In this document: positions 25,971 to 37,514 of the stretch, piece by piece
Position numbering within the stretch: the stretch's first letter is position 1
How the letters are laid out: every line of letters starts with the position of its first letter
Assembly: GCF_009184895.1 (NCBI RefSeq)
Contig: NZ_WESE01000002.1
Location: 248,001 to 312,000, forward strand
DNA from: Nostocoides sp. F2B08
GTDB lineage: Bacteria > Actinomycetota > Actinomycetes > Actinomycetales > Dermatophilaceae
Reading direction: 5' to 3'
DNA length: 64,000 bases
Program-made: the position numbers and the translations under genes
The notes under the pieces: generated by a model
What the model was told of the DNA's origin: nothing
The model's input: the letters and a program-made list of their open reading frames with translations, nothing else
Databases searched by the model: none

Positions 25971-26971
25971 CGACGGACGAGCGCCGGCTCGGCGTCCGGA
26001 TGCGGGGCATGGCGTGGCGGGACGGCCTTCTCGTCCGGCCGACCGTCGCATACGAAGAGGCGGACGACCTCGCGCGCGACCCATCGGTCGTCCTCTGGCT
26101 CGACCTCGTCGAGCCCACCCCGGAGGAGATGCGCACCCTCGCCGACCACCTCGGCCTCCACGCGACGATCGTCGAGGACGTCCTCGCACCCCACGAGCGC
26201 CCGAAGTTCGTGCGCGCGAGCGACCACGAGTTCTTCATGACGTATGCGGTGCGCCTCGACGGCGGCGACTCACCCCGGCAGCTGCTCAGCTCGCGCATCA
26301 GCGGCCTGGTCCTGCCGCACGCGCTCCTGACCATCCGCGCGGACGAGTCGTTCGACATGGATGAGGTGGTGCGGCGGTGGAACGACGACCCGGGCCTGCT
26401 GGCCACCGGGACCGGGGCCCTGCTGCACGGCCTGCTCGACACCGTCGTCGACGAGCACTTCGCGACCATCCAGGAGCTCGACGACGCGATCGAGGATCTC
26501 GAGGACGCCCTGTTCGAGGGGGGCCGCACGACCCACGAGTTCGTCCGGCAGATCTACGGCCTGCGCAAGGACCTCGTGCGGCTGCGGCGCGTGGTCCTGC
26601 CCATGCGGGAGGTCGTCAGCGGCGTTCTGCGGCACCGGCTCGGGGAGAACCCCGCGCTCGCGCGGTCCTACGAGGACCTGTACGACCACGTGTTGCGAGC
26701 GGCCGAGTGGACCGAGTCGCTACGGGACATGGTGACGACCCTGTTCGAGACCAACCTGTCGCTGCAGGACATCCAGCTCAACCAGGTGATGCGCAAGCTC
26801 GCCGCATGGGCCGCCATCATCGCGGTGCCCACCGCCGTGACCGGGTGGTTCGGCCAGAACATCCCCTATGTCGGCTTCGGCCGGCCGCTGGGTGTGTGGA
26901 TGTCGGTGGCCATCATCCTCGGCGCCGCCGGCGGCCTGTGGCTGCTGTTCCGCCGACTCGACTGGCTGTAA
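25967..26971 (+). CDS. corA: CorA-type magnesium/cobalt transporter
   Basis: 334 residues, GTG start overlapping the tetR stop; CACAAT six bases upstream may also give a separate leaderless transcript. A long soluble N-terminal domain with helical EELDDAIEDLEDALFEGG is followed by two C-terminal membrane helices. The signature loop after the first helix reads GWFGQN-IPYVGF, with GQN replacing the classical GMN, a variant seen in actinobacterial CorA-like proteins. It forms pentameric channels for divalent cations in the inner membrane. Substrate could be Mg2+, Co2+ or Zn2+. Confidence 0.9.
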   Translation: MTTDERRLGVRMRGMAWRDGLLVRPTVAYEEADDLARDPSVVLWLDLVEPTPEEMRTLADHLGLHATIVEDVLAPHERPKFVRASDHEFFMTYAVRLDGGDSPRQLLSSRISGLVLPHALLTIRADESFDMDEVVRRWNDDPGLLATGTGALLHGLLDTVVDEHFATIQELDDAIEDLEDALFEGGRTTHEFVRQIYGLRKDLVRLRRVVLPMREVVSGVLRHRLGENPALARSYEDLYDHVLRAAEWTESLRDMVTTLFETNLSLQDIQLNQVMRKLAAWAAIIAVPTAVTGWFGQNIPYVGFGRPLGVWMSVAIILGAAGGLWLLFRRLDWL

Positions 26972-26976
26972 CGGTG

Positions 26977-27014
26977 CGGCACCCCCGGCCGGAGGGATCC
27001 GGACGGGGGCGCCG
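26977..27014. terminator. Bidirectional hairpin between corA and katG
   Basis: Arms CGGC-A-CCCCCG and CGGGGG-C-GCCG enclose a loop that itself holds CCGG/CCGG pairs. No T-run follows. It lies between the converging stops of corA (26971) and katG (27040) and probably ends transcription in both directions. Confidence 0.55.
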
Positions 27015-27039
27015 TGTGGGGCTCAGGTCGGACGAGGGG

Positions 27040-29313
<2,274 letters not shown>

Positions 29314-29793
29314 TCAGGTGACGGGTGCTGTGGGCTGGGAGACGGGCTCGGGCCGGGCGGCGCAGGTCGGGCAGAGGCCCCAGTAGATGACCTCGGCCTC
29401 GTCGATCGCGTAGCCGTGGTCCTCCAACGCGTCGAGGCAGGGGGCGGCGCCGACCGCGCACGGGACGTCGGCGACGCTGCCGCACGAGCGGCAGACGATG
29501 TGGTGGTGGTTGTCGCCGCGGCGGATCTCGTAGCGCGCCAGCGACCCGGCAGGCTGGATCCGGCGCACGAGACCGGCATCGGTGAGGGCGCCCAGGACGT
29601 CGTAGACGGCCTGGTGGGAGACGTCGAGCCGGCCACGGACCACATCGATGACCGCGGCGGTGTCGCTGTGCGGCCGCTCGGTCAGCGCGCGCATGACCTC
29701 CAGTCGGGGCCGCGTCACGCGCAGACCGGCAACGCGCAGCTGCTCGGCGGCGGCGGTCTCCCTCGCGGCGGCGGACACGGCATCGTTCTCCAT
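29314..29793 (-). CDS. furA: Fur family peroxide/iron repressor (FurA/CatR type)
   Basis: 159 residues from the ATG at 29793 (MENDAVSAA); a TTG at 29802 is an alternative. The winged helix is RVTRPRLEVMRALTERPHSDTAAVIDVVRGRLDVSHQAVYDVLGALTDAGLVRRI. Metal sites include DNHHHIVCRSCGSVADVP and the second Cys pair CPTCA, together forming the structural zinc site. It should repress its own operon with katG until peroxide oxidises it. A near-perfect inverted repeat (29817-29831) lies just upstream. Confidence 0.93.
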   Translation of the reverse strand: MENDAVSAAARETAAAEQLRVAGLRVTRPRLEVMRALTERPHSDTAAVIDVVRGRLDVSHQAVYDVLGALTDAGLVRRIQPAGSLARYEIRRGDNHHHIVCRSCGSVADVPCAVGAAPCLDALEDHGYAIDEAEVIYWGLCPTCAARPEPVSQPTAPVT

Positions 29794-29816
29794 CGTTGCC
29801 AACCCAACCGCATAAT

Positions 29817-29831
29817 CTTGAGTGAGTCAAG
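29817..29831. promoter_or_regulatory. Probable FurA box
   Basis: The 15-base palindrome CTTGA-CTCAC-TCAAG (minus strand reading) stands 24 bases upstream of the furA ATG in a locally AT-rich stretch. Its left half CTTGACT resembles the start of the mycobacterial FurA operator. Confidence 0.6.
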
Positions 29832-29907
29832 AAAAGGTTCAGGGTGTGGGACGCGGTGCCGACCGCATACCCGACCGTCAGCCGCACTCATGCTCACCGG
29901 CCGCGGA

Positions 29908-29963
29908 TGCGACCATGGGCCGCAGCAACTTCTCCGGCCGGTGACTGAAGGTCCGGCCACTGA
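29908..29963. repeat. Left copy of a 56-bp direct repeat around the second DUF559 gene
   Basis: By eye it matches 31056-31111 at 47 of 56 positions, without gaps. Shared blocks include GCCGCAGCAA, TTCTCCG and CCGGTGACTG. It lies just downstream of the stop of the DUF559 gene. Confidence 0.75.
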
Positions 29964-30003
29964 GTGGAAGTGCGTCCGCCGACTGCTGCTGCGTCACCGG
30001 AGA

Positions 30004-30939
30004 TCAGCGCGTGAGGGCTGCTCGCCGCTCGCGCGCCACGGCGCGTGCACGCCGGACCCTCCGCACGATGTCGGCCGGGTCGTCGAGCTCGGCCCAGACG
30101 ACCCGAACCACCTCGTATCCGAGCCGCGTGAGCCTCTCCTCGCGCGCCTTCTCGGCAACGAGTGCCGCTTGGCCCCGGTCGCCGCCGTACTTCAGCAGGC
30201 CGTCGAACTCCACGACGACACAATCGTCGACCAGGAAGTCCACCCGGCCGATGAGGGTCCTCGCGTCTTTGATCCTCACCTGACTGCGGAGTGAGAACCC
30301 GGCATCGATGAGGATGATCCGAGTGCGCGTCTCCCCGACGGACTCGGCCCGGGGGTCGACGGCGTCGAGGGCTCGCTGCGCGGCCGCCCGGGGCCGGGCA
30401 GGCAGCGTGGCGATGACGCCGGCCAGGTCCTCGTGCGTGCAGCGCTCCTGGACGATAGCGCTGTCCATCGCGCTCACTCCGGCGATGAAGCCGGAGGCGA
30501 CCGACACCTGGACACACGCCGCCGTGGCCGAGACACAGTGGAACGCCCCGAACTCCCACGTGGCACCGCCTGACCAGGGGACCGTGACCAGCCCGGAGTT
30601 GGTCCGCGTGCGGGAGACATCTCTGCTCTCGAGGACGACGACGTCCTCGCGAGCGCCGAACGTGCCGACCTTGTGCAGTGCGAGTGCCGACTGGTGGCTC
30701 GCACGCTCGCCGGGCCTGCGAGATCGTAGGACGGCTCGGACTCGGAGCCGGTAGCGGTCGAACGAGGGCGTCCCCCAGTACGTGGCTGCCACGACATAGG
30801 CCCCTCGCCTGACCCGGATGACCTCCTTCCGCCGAACCATTCGGGTGAGCTCGTTCGTGCTCACACCGACCCGGAGGGCGTCGCTCATGCTGAAGACGCC
30901 CGACTGGGAGGCCGCGATCGCGGCGAGTCGCTCGTGCAT
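30004..30939 (-). CDS. AbiEi-type winged-helix plus DUF559 nuclease-like protein (copy 2)
   Basis: 311 residues; ATG at 30939 six bases after GAGGCT. The N-terminal AbiEi-like domain (LAAIAASQSGVFSMSDALRVGVSTNELTRMVRRKEVIRVRRGAYVV) is followed by a middle region and a C-terminal DUF559/Vsr-like fold: IGRVDFLVDDCVVVEFDGLLKYGGDRGQAALVAEKAREERLTRLGYEVVRVVWAEL, with the Asp-Glu-Lys nuclease-like pattern. It shares architecture with 8598-9518 but is clearly divergent. No toxin partner is adjacent. The gene lies between two direct repeats of a different sequence from those around copy 1. Confidence 0.82.
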   Translation of the reverse strand: MHERLAAIAASQSGVFSMSDALRVGVSTNELTRMVRRKEVIRVRRGAYVVAATYWGTPSFDRYRLRVRAVLRSRRPGERASHQSALALHKVGTFGAREDVVVLESRDVSRTRTNSGLVTVPWSGGATWEFGAFHCVSATAACVQVSVASGFIAGVSAMDSAIVQERCTHEDLAGVIATLPARPRAAAQRALDAVDPRAESVGETRTRIILIDAGFSLRSQVRIKDARTLIGRVDFLVDDCVVVEFDGLLKYGGDRGQAALVAEKAREERLTRLGYEVVRVVWAELDDPADIVRRVRRARAVARERRAALTR

Positions 30940-31055
30940 CCGGCAAGCCTCGCGCCTGCGTCGCAACTCCTCGGAGAGTTATCCACAATGACACGGGGCC
31001 TCGGCCGAGGACGCCGGCGCGCCCAGCAGCCGGAGTCACAGTCGAAGGGTGGAGG

Positions 31056-31111
31056 TACGACCACCTGCCGCAGCAATTTCTCCGCCCGGTGACTGGAAGT
31101 CCGGCCGCTGA
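31056..31111. repeat. Right copy of the 56-bp direct repeat around the second DUF559 gene
   Basis: Same orientation as 29908-29963, start-to-start distance 1148 bases. It lies upstream of the DUF559 start and downstream of zwf. Beyond the repeat, degenerate GTCCGGC-GCTG units continue in both copies. Confidence 0.75.
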
Positions 31112-31164
31112 CCGCATGTCCGGCGGCTGGGCGTATGCGCGGGCGGCGACTCCTCGAACGTCGC

Positions 31165-32601
31165 CTACTTCTTGAGCGACACCGTGTGCCAGTGGCCGCC
31201 GGCGATGCCGTCGACGCCCTCAGGGCCCCAGGTGCCCTTGTAGTACGGGCGTGGTCGGTCGTCGCGCTCGAGGATCGGGTCCACGATGCGCCACTCCTCG
31301 TCGATCGTGTCCTCGCGGGCGAAGCGGTGCCGAAGGCCGACGATGGCATCGCGCAGGAGCCGCTCGTAGGCCTCGCGGCGCAGACCGAGGGCGTCCTCGA
31401 AGTCGACGTCGAGCGCGACCTCCTGGGTGACCATGTCGGGGCCGGGCACCTTGGCCTGCATCGAGAGCGTCACGCCGTCGCCGTGACCGAGGCGCAGGTG
31501 CAGCCGGTTCGCCTCGGGCACACCGGCGCGCTGTCCGGCGAACAGCAGCCGCGGGGGCCGGTGCAGCTCGATGACGGCCTCGGTCGCGCTACCCGGCAGG
31601 TACTTGCCGGCGCGCAGGTAGAACGGCACCCCGGCCCACCGCCACGAGTCGACGAACAACCGGGTGGCCACGAACGTCTCGGTCGTCGACTCCGGCTTCA
31701 CACCGTCCTCGTCGAGGTAGCCGACGTACTGCCCCACGACGGTGCTGGCCGGGTCCATCGGCTCGACCTGCCGCAGCACCCGCACCTCCTCGTCGCGGTA
31801 GGCGTCGGCGGTGTCCGAGATCGGCGGCTCCATCGCGAGCAGCGCGACGGTCTGGAGGAGGTGGTTCTGGACGACGTCGCGCACCGTCCCCACGTCGTCG
31901 AAGAACCCGGCCCGGCCCTCGGTGCCGAACGACTCGGCGAAGGTGACCTGGACGTTGGCGACGTAGCGCCGGTTCCAGATCGGCTCGAGCAGGGTGTTGG
32001 CGAACCGGAACGCGAGGAGGCCCTCGACCGACTCCTTGCCGAGGTAGTGGTCGATCCGGAAGATCGCGTCCTGGTCGAAGGCCGACGACAGGCACGCGTT
32101 GAGGTCCTGCGCCGACGACCGGTCGCGGCCGAACGGCTTCTCCACGACGACCCGCCCCCGCTCGGCCAGCCCGACCTTCTGCAGGCCCTGGACGACGGTG
32201 GGGAAGATCGACGGCGGGATGGCGAGGTAGATCACCGGCAGCGCACGCTCGGCGAGGATCTCGGCGAGCGCCTTGTGGGTGGCGAGCTCGCCGTAGTCAC
32301 CCTGGACGTACCGCAGCCGCTCGACGAACGTCGCCAGCCGCTTCTTGCTCACCCGGCCGACGCTGTGCCGCACAGCCTCCGCCGCATACTCACGCAGCTG
32401 CTCGTCGTCCCAGTCGGATCGGGCGACCCCGACCACCGGCATGTCCAGCTCACCGTTCTCGGCGAGGTGGAACAGCGCGGGGAACAGCTTCTTGCGGGCG
32501 AGGTCACCGGTGGCACCGAAGAGCACCAAGGCGTCAGCCCGGTCGGACACAGAACGGTCGGACACAGAACGATCGGACACAGCGCGATCCGAAGCAGCCA
32601 T
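31165..32601 (-). CDS. zwf: Glucose-6-phosphate dehydrogenase
   Basis: 478 residues; ATG at 32601 six bases after CAGGAT. The coenzyme motif is [22 protein letters not shown], and the active site is [21 protein letters not shown] (catalytic His), with [10 protein letters not shown] before it. It oxidises glucose 6-phosphate to 6-phosphogluconolactone, making NADPH. Unusually the N-terminus carries four SDRxx units encoded by 15-base repeats. It is not in the usual tkt-tal-opcA operon, so it may be a second copy in the genome; it is divergent from tdh with only 56 bases between. Confidence 0.95.
   Translation of the reverse strand: MAASDRAVSDRSVSDRSVSDRADALVLFGATGDLARKKLFPALFHLAENGELDMPVVGVARSDWDDEQLREYAAEAVRHSVGRVSKKRLATFVERLRYVQGDYGELATHKALAEILAERALPVIYLAIPPSIFPTVVQGLQKVGLAERGRVVVEKPFGRDRSSAQDLNACLSSAFDQDAIFRIDHYLGKESVEGLLAFRFANTLLEPIWNRRYVANVQVTFAESFGTEGRAGFFDDVGTVRDVVQNHLLQTVALLAMEPPISDTADAYRDEEVRVLRQVEPMDPASTVVGQYVGYLDEDGVKPESTTETFVATRLFVDSWRWAGVPFYLRAGKYLPGSATEAVIELHRPPRLLFAGQRAGVPEANRLHLRLGHGDGVTLSMQAKVPGPDMVTQEVALDVDFEDALGLRREAYERLLRDAIVGLRHRFAREDTIDEEWRIVDPILERDDRPRPYYKGTWGPEGVDGIAGGHWHTVSLKK
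32540..32599. repeat. Four 15-bp tandem units at the 5' end of zwf
   Basis: Units of about CGGTCGGACACAGAA on the plus strand are repeated: two identical copies and two decayed ones. They encode [20 protein letters not shown] at the G6PD N-terminus, before the Rossmann fold. Confidence 0.85.
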
Positions 32602-32657
32602 ACCGCCATCCTGCCGGACGAACGCCCTGATCGTCCCCGGCGTGGCAGGCTGAGCGT

Positions 32658-33710
32658 ATGCGCGCCCTCGTCAAGACCAGCGCCGGTCCGGGCCTGGAGC
32701 TCATCGACGTCCCCGAGCCCGTCCCCGGACCGGACGAGGTCAAGATCCGGGTGCTCCGCGCCGGCCTGTGCGGCACCGACCTGCACATCCAGTCCTGGGA
32801 CGACTGGGCGGCGGAGATGCTCCGGCCACCGCTCATCGTCGGGCACGAGTTCTACGGCGAGATCGTCGAGATCGGCGATGCCGTCCCGACCGACGATCGC
32901 TACGGCCTGCGGGTCGGCCAGCGGGTCTCGGTCGAGGGTCACGTCGTCTGCGGCACCTGCCGCAACTGCCGCGCCGGTCGCCGCCACATGTGCGTCGGCA
33001 CGAGCAACCTCGGGGTGAACCGCGACGGCGCCTTCGCCGACTACGTCGTCGTGCCGCACACCAACGTCTGGGTCCAGCCGGACCTGATCGACCCGGACCT
33101 CGGCGCGATCTTCGACCCGCTCGGCAACGCGGTGCACACCGCGCTGTCGTTCCCACTCGCCGGCGAGGACGTGCTCATCACCGGCGCCGGCCCGATCGGG
33201 ATCATGGCCACCGCGATCGCGCGCCACGTCGGCCCCCGCCATGTCGTCGTCACCGACGTCTCCGACGCCCGCCTCGCCCTGGCGCAGGAGTGCGGCGCCG
33301 ACCGGGTCGTCAACGTCACCCGCGAGCGCATCGCCGCCGCACAGTCCGAGCTCGGCATGGTCGAGGGCTTCGACGTCGCCCTCGAGATGTCCGGCAGCCC
33401 GAGCGCGGTCGCCGAGCTCATCGAGAACTGCAACCACGGGGCCAAGGTCGCGCTCCTCGGACTGCCGTCCGATCCGTTCGAGATCGACGGCGCCAAGGTG
33501 ATCACCCACATGCTCACGCTCAAGGGGATCTACGGCCGGGAGATGTACGACACCTGGTACAAGATGACGTTCATGCTGCAGACCTCCGAGGTGCTGCGCG
33601 ACCGCATCAGGTCGGTCATCACCGACCGTTTCCCCGCCGAGCGGTGGGAGGACGCCTTCGCGGCCGCCCGCTCGGGCGAGGGCGGCAAGGTCATCATGGA
33701 CTGGAGCTGA
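32658..33710 (+). CDS. tdh: L-threonine 3-dehydrogenase
   Basis: 350 residues. The ATG lies inside a GTATGCG heptamer, six bases after CAGGCT. It is a zinc medium-chain dehydrogenase: catalytic zinc ligands in [17 protein letters not shown] and [12 protein letters not shown], structural zinc cysteines in [15 protein letters not shown], and the NAD-binding motif [19 protein letters not shown]. It oxidises threonine to 2-amino-3-ketobutyrate. The next gene, 27 bases on, is kbl, which completes the pathway to glycine and acetyl-CoA. Confidence 0.95.
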   Translation: MRALVKTSAGPGLELIDVPEPVPGPDEVKIRVLRAGLCGTDLHIQSWDDWAAEMLRPPLIVGHEFYGEIVEIGDAVPTDDRYGLRVGQRVSVEGHVVCGTCRNCRAGRRHMCVGTSNLGVNRDGAFADYVVVPHTNVWVQPDLIDPDLGAIFDPLGNAVHTALSFPLAGEDVLITGAGPIGIMATAIARHVGPRHVVVTDVSDARLALAQECGADRVVNVTRERIAAAQSELGMVEGFDVALEMSGSPSAVAELIENCNHGAKVALLGLPSDPFEIDGAKVITHMLTLKGIYGREMYDTWYKMTFMLQTSEVLRDRIRSVITDRFPAERWEDAFAAARSGEGGKVIMDWS

Positions 33711-33737
33711 GTCCCAACCGGATCCGAGGAGGAACAG

Positions 33738-34934
33738 ATGGTGTATGCGCGGATCGGCGAGCAGATCGCCGCCGAGCTGGCGTCGATCGAGGATGCCGGC
33801 CTGTTCAAGAACGAGCGTCAGATCACGACCCCCCAGTCGGCGCACATCGCCACGACCGCGGGGCCGGCGCTCAACTTCTGCGCGAACAACTACCTCGGGC
33901 TGGCGGACCATCCGCAGATCGTCGTGGCCGCGCACCGGGCGCTGGACGACTGGGGCTTCGGCATGGCCTCGGTCCGATTCATCTGCGGCACCCAGACCCA
34001 GCACCGCGACCTCGAGCGCGAGATCGCGGACTTCAGCGGCATGGACGACGCGATCCTCTTCCCGTCCTGCTTCGACGCCAACGGCGGCATCTTCGAGGTG
34101 CTGTTCGGCCCCGAGGACGCGATCATCTCCGACGCCCTCAACCACGCGTCGATCATCGACGGAGTGCGACTGTCCAAGGCGCAGCGCTTCCGCTACGCCA
34201 ACCGCGACATGGCCGACCTGCGCACCCAGCTCGAGGCGGCGCGGGACGCCGGCGCCCGCCGCGTCGTCATCGTGACCGACGGCGTGTTCTCGATGGACGG
34301 CTACTACGCGCCGCTCGAGGAGATCTGCGACCTGGCCGACGAGTTCGGCGCCCTCGTCATGGTCGACGACTCGCACGCGGTCGGCTTCGTCGGCGAGCAC
34401 GGGCGGGGCACCCACGAGCACTGCGGGGTGATGGATCGCGTCGACATCATCACCGGGACCCTCGGCAAGGCGCTCGGCGGCGGCAGCGGCGGCTATGTCG
34501 CCGCCCACCAGGAGATCGTCGACCTGCTCAAGCAAAGAGCGCGGCCGTACCTGTTCTCCAACGCCGTCGCGCCGGCCGTCGTCGCGGGCTCGCTCGAGGC
34601 GCTGCGCCTGGCGAAGGAGAGCAGTGAGCAGCGCGACCGCCTGCGCGCCAACGCCGAGCTGTTCCGCAGCCTGATGACCGAACAGGGCTTCGACCTGCTG
34701 CCCGGGTCGCACCCGATCGTCCCGGTGATGTTCCCCGGCGATGACGGCGCCCGCCGCGCCTCGCAGGTCGCGGACGCGATGCTGGCACGCGGGGTCTATG
34801 TCATCGCCTTCAGCTTCCCCGTCGTCCCGCGTGGCCAGGCCCGGATCCGGGTCCAGCTGTCCGCGGCCCACAGCGAGGACGACGTACGCGCGTGCGTCGA
34901 CGCGTTCGTCGCGGCGCGCGACGAGGTCGGCTGA
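33738..34934 (+). CDS. kbl: Glycine C-acetyltransferase (2-amino-3-ketobutyrate CoA ligase)
   Basis: 398 residues with a strong GAGGAGGAA ribosome site. It is a fold-type I PLP enzyme of the alpha-oxoamine synthase family: [58 protein letters not shown], and the PLP lysine in [18 protein letters not shown]. It cleaves 2-amino-3-ketobutyrate with CoA into glycine and acetyl-CoA. It is co-transcribed with tdh, giving the two-step threonine degradation route. Confidence 0.96.
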   Translation: MVYARIGEQIAAELASIEDAGLFKNERQITTPQSAHIATTAGPALNFCANNYLGLADHPQIVVAAHRALDDWGFGMASVRFICGTQTQHRDLEREIADFSGMDDAILFPSCFDANGGIFEVLFGPEDAIISDALNHASIIDGVRLSKAQRFRYANRDMADLRTQLEAARDAGARRVVIVTDGVFSMDGYYAPLEEICDLADEFGALVMVDDSHAVGFVGEHGRGTHEHCGVMDRVDIITGTLGKALGGGSGGYVAAHQEIVDLLKQRARPYLFSNAVAPAVVAGSLEALRLAKESSEQRDRLRANAELFRSLMTEQGFDLLPGSHPIVPVMFPGDDGARRASQVADAMLARGVYVIAFSFPVVPRGQARIRVQLSAAHSEDDVRACVDAFVAARDEVG

Positions 34935-34950
34935 GGGGCCGACCCGGCCG

Positions 34951-36630
34951 TCAGAGGCGCGCGAGCTCGGTTGCGAGGTCGTCGAGGCCGAGAGCCCCGA
35001 GAGAGAGCGCCTTCATGTGCCACTCCTTGAGGTCGAAGGCATCTCCCCGCGCCGCATGTGCGGCCCGGGCCGCCTCGCGTCCCTCGAGCCAGACCCGCTC
35101 ACCGAGCTTGTAGCTGATCGCCTGTGCCGGCCACCCGAGATAGCGCACGATCTCGGAGCGGATGAAGTCGGCGGGCCGCCCGGAGTGCATCGCGAAGAAC
35201 TCCTCGGCGAGCTCGGGTGTCCAGACCTGCCCCGGTGCCAGCGGCGAGTCGTCCGGGATGGTGAGCTCGAGATGCATCCCGACATCGATGACGACCCGGA
35301 TCGCGCGCATGATCTGCGCGTCGAGGTAGCCCATCCGCGCCTCGTCGTCGAGGTAGCCGAGCTCGTCCATGAGCCGCTCGGCATAGAGCGCCCAGCCCTC
35401 GGTCGCCCCGCTCGTCGAGCCGACCGAGGTCTGGAACACCGAGAGCTGCGGCGCGACGTGCACCCACTGCGCGAGCTGGAGATGGTGCCCCGGAACGCCC
35501 TCGTGGTACCACGTGCTCACGAGGTCGTAGACCGGGAACGACGTGCGCCCTAGCGTCGGCAGCCAGGTCCGGCCGGGACGGCTGAAGTCCATCGACGGAC
35601 GCGTGTAGTACGGCGCCGCGGCGGAGCCGGGCGGGGCGATCATCGCCTCGACCGTGCGGAGCGGCGCGGCGATGTCGAAGTGCGTGCCGTCGAGGTCGCG
35701 GATCGCCTCGTCCATCATGTCCTGCAGCCAGACCCGGACGTCCTCGACACCGTGCACGAGGGTGCCGTGCTCGTCGAGGTGCCGCATCGCCTGCACGGGC
35801 GTCGACCCCGGCAGGATCTTCTCCGCGAGGGTCTCCATCTCGGCCCGGATGCGCAGGTATTCCGACCAGCCCCACGCATACGCCTCACGCGGGTCCACGT
35901 CGGCGCCGATGATCTGGCGGGCGGAGCGGCGGTAGCGCTCCTCGCCGACCGCGTCCGGCGTCCCCTCCGCGTCGGGCAGGTAGACATCGAGCAGGTATGC
36001 GCGCAGCGCCGAGGTGGCCTCCGTCGCCGACGCGGCAGCCCGGCTGAGCGAGTCGGCGGAGGTGGCCGGTCCCTTGCGGACGAAGTCGGCGAACCAGTCG
36101 CTGCTCACCCATTCCTGAAGAAGCGCCGCGAGCTCGCGCACCTGGCGCGGCGCGGCGAGCAGGCCCCGGGACCGGCCCTCGTCGAGGGTGCGCGTCCAGG
36201 CCTCGAAGGCCTCCCCGACCCGGGCCATCCGGCGCTCGATCGCCGCCCAGTCCTCGCCGGTCGCGGCGGGCATGAGCATGAAGGCGCTGCGCAACGCCTG
36301 CGGCGGTCCGAAGATGTTGCGGATCTCGCGCAGGTGGTCACCGGCCTCGTGCGCCTCGATGACGACACCGAGCCGGTCCCGCAGCAGGGTCGCGCAGCGG
36401 ACCTCCAGTTCGGAGGAGCTGTCGGGCAGAGCGTCGAGGGCGGCGAGCGTCCGCTCGGCGAGCTCGCGGTGCGCCGCGTACCCCGACGGGGAGAGGTCGG
36501 GGACGCGGTCCTCGTGCGGCCGCATGCCGAGCGCGGTCGAGAGGATCGGGTTGAGCTCGGCGAGGTCGCGGACGTATGCGTCGGCGAGCTCGCGCGGCGT
36601 CGTCGGGGCGGTCGTGTCGTGGCTGGTCAC
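34951..36630 (-). CDS. DUF885 family protein (metallopeptidase-like)
   Basis: 559 residues; GTG start six bases after AAGGAT. The C-terminal half has the putative zinc-binding HEGVPGHHLQ motif and TEGWALYAERLMDELGYLDD, the arrangement of DUF885 proteins, which resemble M3/M32-type peptidases. There is no signal peptide, so it is cytoplasmic. The substrate is unknown; peptidase or carboxypeptidase activity is expected from the family. It stands alone, divergent from the SDR gene. Confidence 0.88.
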   Translation of the reverse strand: MTSHDTTAPTTPRELADAYVRDLAELNPILSTALGMRPHEDRVPDLSPSGYAAHRELAERTLAALDALPDSSSELEVRCATLLRDRLGVVIEAHEAGDHLREIRNIFGPPQALRSAFMLMPAATGEDWAAIERRMARVGEAFEAWTRTLDEGRSRGLLAAPRQVRELAALLQEWVSSDWFADFVRKGPATSADSLSRAAASATEATSALRAYLLDVYLPDAEGTPDAVGEERYRRSARQIIGADVDPREAYAWGWSEYLRIRAEMETLAEKILPGSTPVQAMRHLDEHGTLVHGVEDVRVWLQDMMDEAIRDLDGTHFDIAAPLRTVEAMIAPPGSAAAPYYTRPSMDFSRPGRTWLPTLGRTSFPVYDLVSTWYHEGVPGHHLQLAQWVHVAPQLSVFQTSVGSTSGATEGWALYAERLMDELGYLDDEARMGYLDAQIMRAIRVVIDVGMHLELTIPDDSPLAPGQVWTPELAEEFFAMHSGRPADFIRSEIVRYLGWPAQAISYKLGERVWLEGREAARAAHAARGDAFDLKEWHMKALSLGALGLDDLATELARL

Positions 36631-36704
36631 CGGGCCATCCTTACAAACGGGCCGGACATCGTCCCGATGAGGGACAACACATTCGACGGGTGCACACTTG
36701 CGGA

Positions 36705-37514
36705 GTGGATCTGCGAGGCGCGCACGTGCTGCTCACCGGGGCGACCGGCGAGGTCGGGCGCGCCCTCGCGCACTCGCTGGCGGGTCGCGGGGCCCGACTG
36801 ACGCTCGTGGCGCGCAGTAAACCCGACCTGACCGCACTGACCTTCGAGACCGGCGGTCGGGCGCTGCCGGCCGATCTGCTCGACGCCGACCAGCGCTCGC
36901 ATCTCGTGGAGCGCGCCGAGGAGCTGAACGGACCGCTCGACGTCCTCGTCAACAACGCCGGCGTCGAGACCTCCCAGCACGTCGCGGACGAGGACGCCGG
37001 GTCCGTCGAGCGAGCGGTGACCCTCAACCTGCACGCACCGATCGACCTGTGCCGGACGGCGCTCGAGAGCATGCTGTCGCGCGATCGCGGCACGATCGTC
37101 AACGTCTCGAGCCTGAGCGCCGTCAGCTCGGTGCCAGGCATGGCGACCTACGCGGCGACGAAGGCCGGCCTGAGCCACTTCACCTCCGGCCTGCAGGCCG
37201 ACCTGCGCGGAACGGGAGTGCGCACGTTGCTCGTCGAGCTCGGTCCGATCCGGTCGCCGATGATCGAGCGAGCCCGCGCATACCCTCCGACGGACGCGGC
37301 CTTCGCCCGCCTGTTCCGGACCCGCCTGCTCAGCATCATCACCGCCGGCCGTGCGGCCGAGGCGGTCTGCGACGCCCTCGAACGGGACCGTCGCCATCTG
37401 CGTCTTCCGCGCCGGGCGATCCCGTATGCGCTGCTCACCCAGGCGCCGCGGGAGCTGGCCGCCGTGGCACTCACCGGGGTGCCGCACGCGATGACGCGGG
37501 CGGGCATCCGATGA
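36705..37514 (+). CDS. Short-chain dehydrogenase/reductase
   Basis: 269 residues; GTG six bases after CACACT. Classical SDR marks: LLTGATGEVGRALAHSLAGRGARLTLVARS (TGxxxGxG-like), VLVNNAGVE, Ser in IVNVSSLSAVSS, and the YAATKAG catalytic Tyr-Lys. The C-terminal end (LLTQAPRELAAVALTGVPHAMTRAGIR) is longer than minimal SDRs. It overlaps the next gene (ATGA), so the two are co-translated. Substrate unknown; lipid or acyl reduction would fit the acyltransferase partner. Confidence 0.9.
   Translation: MDLRGAHVLLTGATGEVGRALAHSLAGRGARLTLVARSKPDLTALTFETGGRALPADLLDADQRSHLVERAEELNGPLDVLVNNAGVETSQHVADEDAGSVERAVTLNLHAPIDLCRTALESMLSRDRGTIVNVSSLSAVSSVPGMATYAATKAGLSHFTSGLQADLRGTGVRTLLVELGPIRSPMIERARAYPPTDAAFARLFRTRLLSIITAGRAAEAVCDALERDRRHLRLPRRAIPYALLTQAPRELAAVALTGVPHAMTRAGIR

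Noticed and set aside
29894-31117. Minus-strand open frame spanning the second DUF559 gene
   Set aside because: It is out of frame with the DUF559 protein. Its start resembles another short frame at 29715-29960 only because both read through the direct repeat.
29932-31130. GTCCGGC-type units as a CRISPR array
   Set aside because: Units are short, degenerate and unevenly spaced, with no cas genes.
34951-36630. Possible M3-type oligopeptidase
   Set aside because: HEGVPGHHLQ is not a canonical HExxH with the expected M3 downstream motif; DUF885 fits better.
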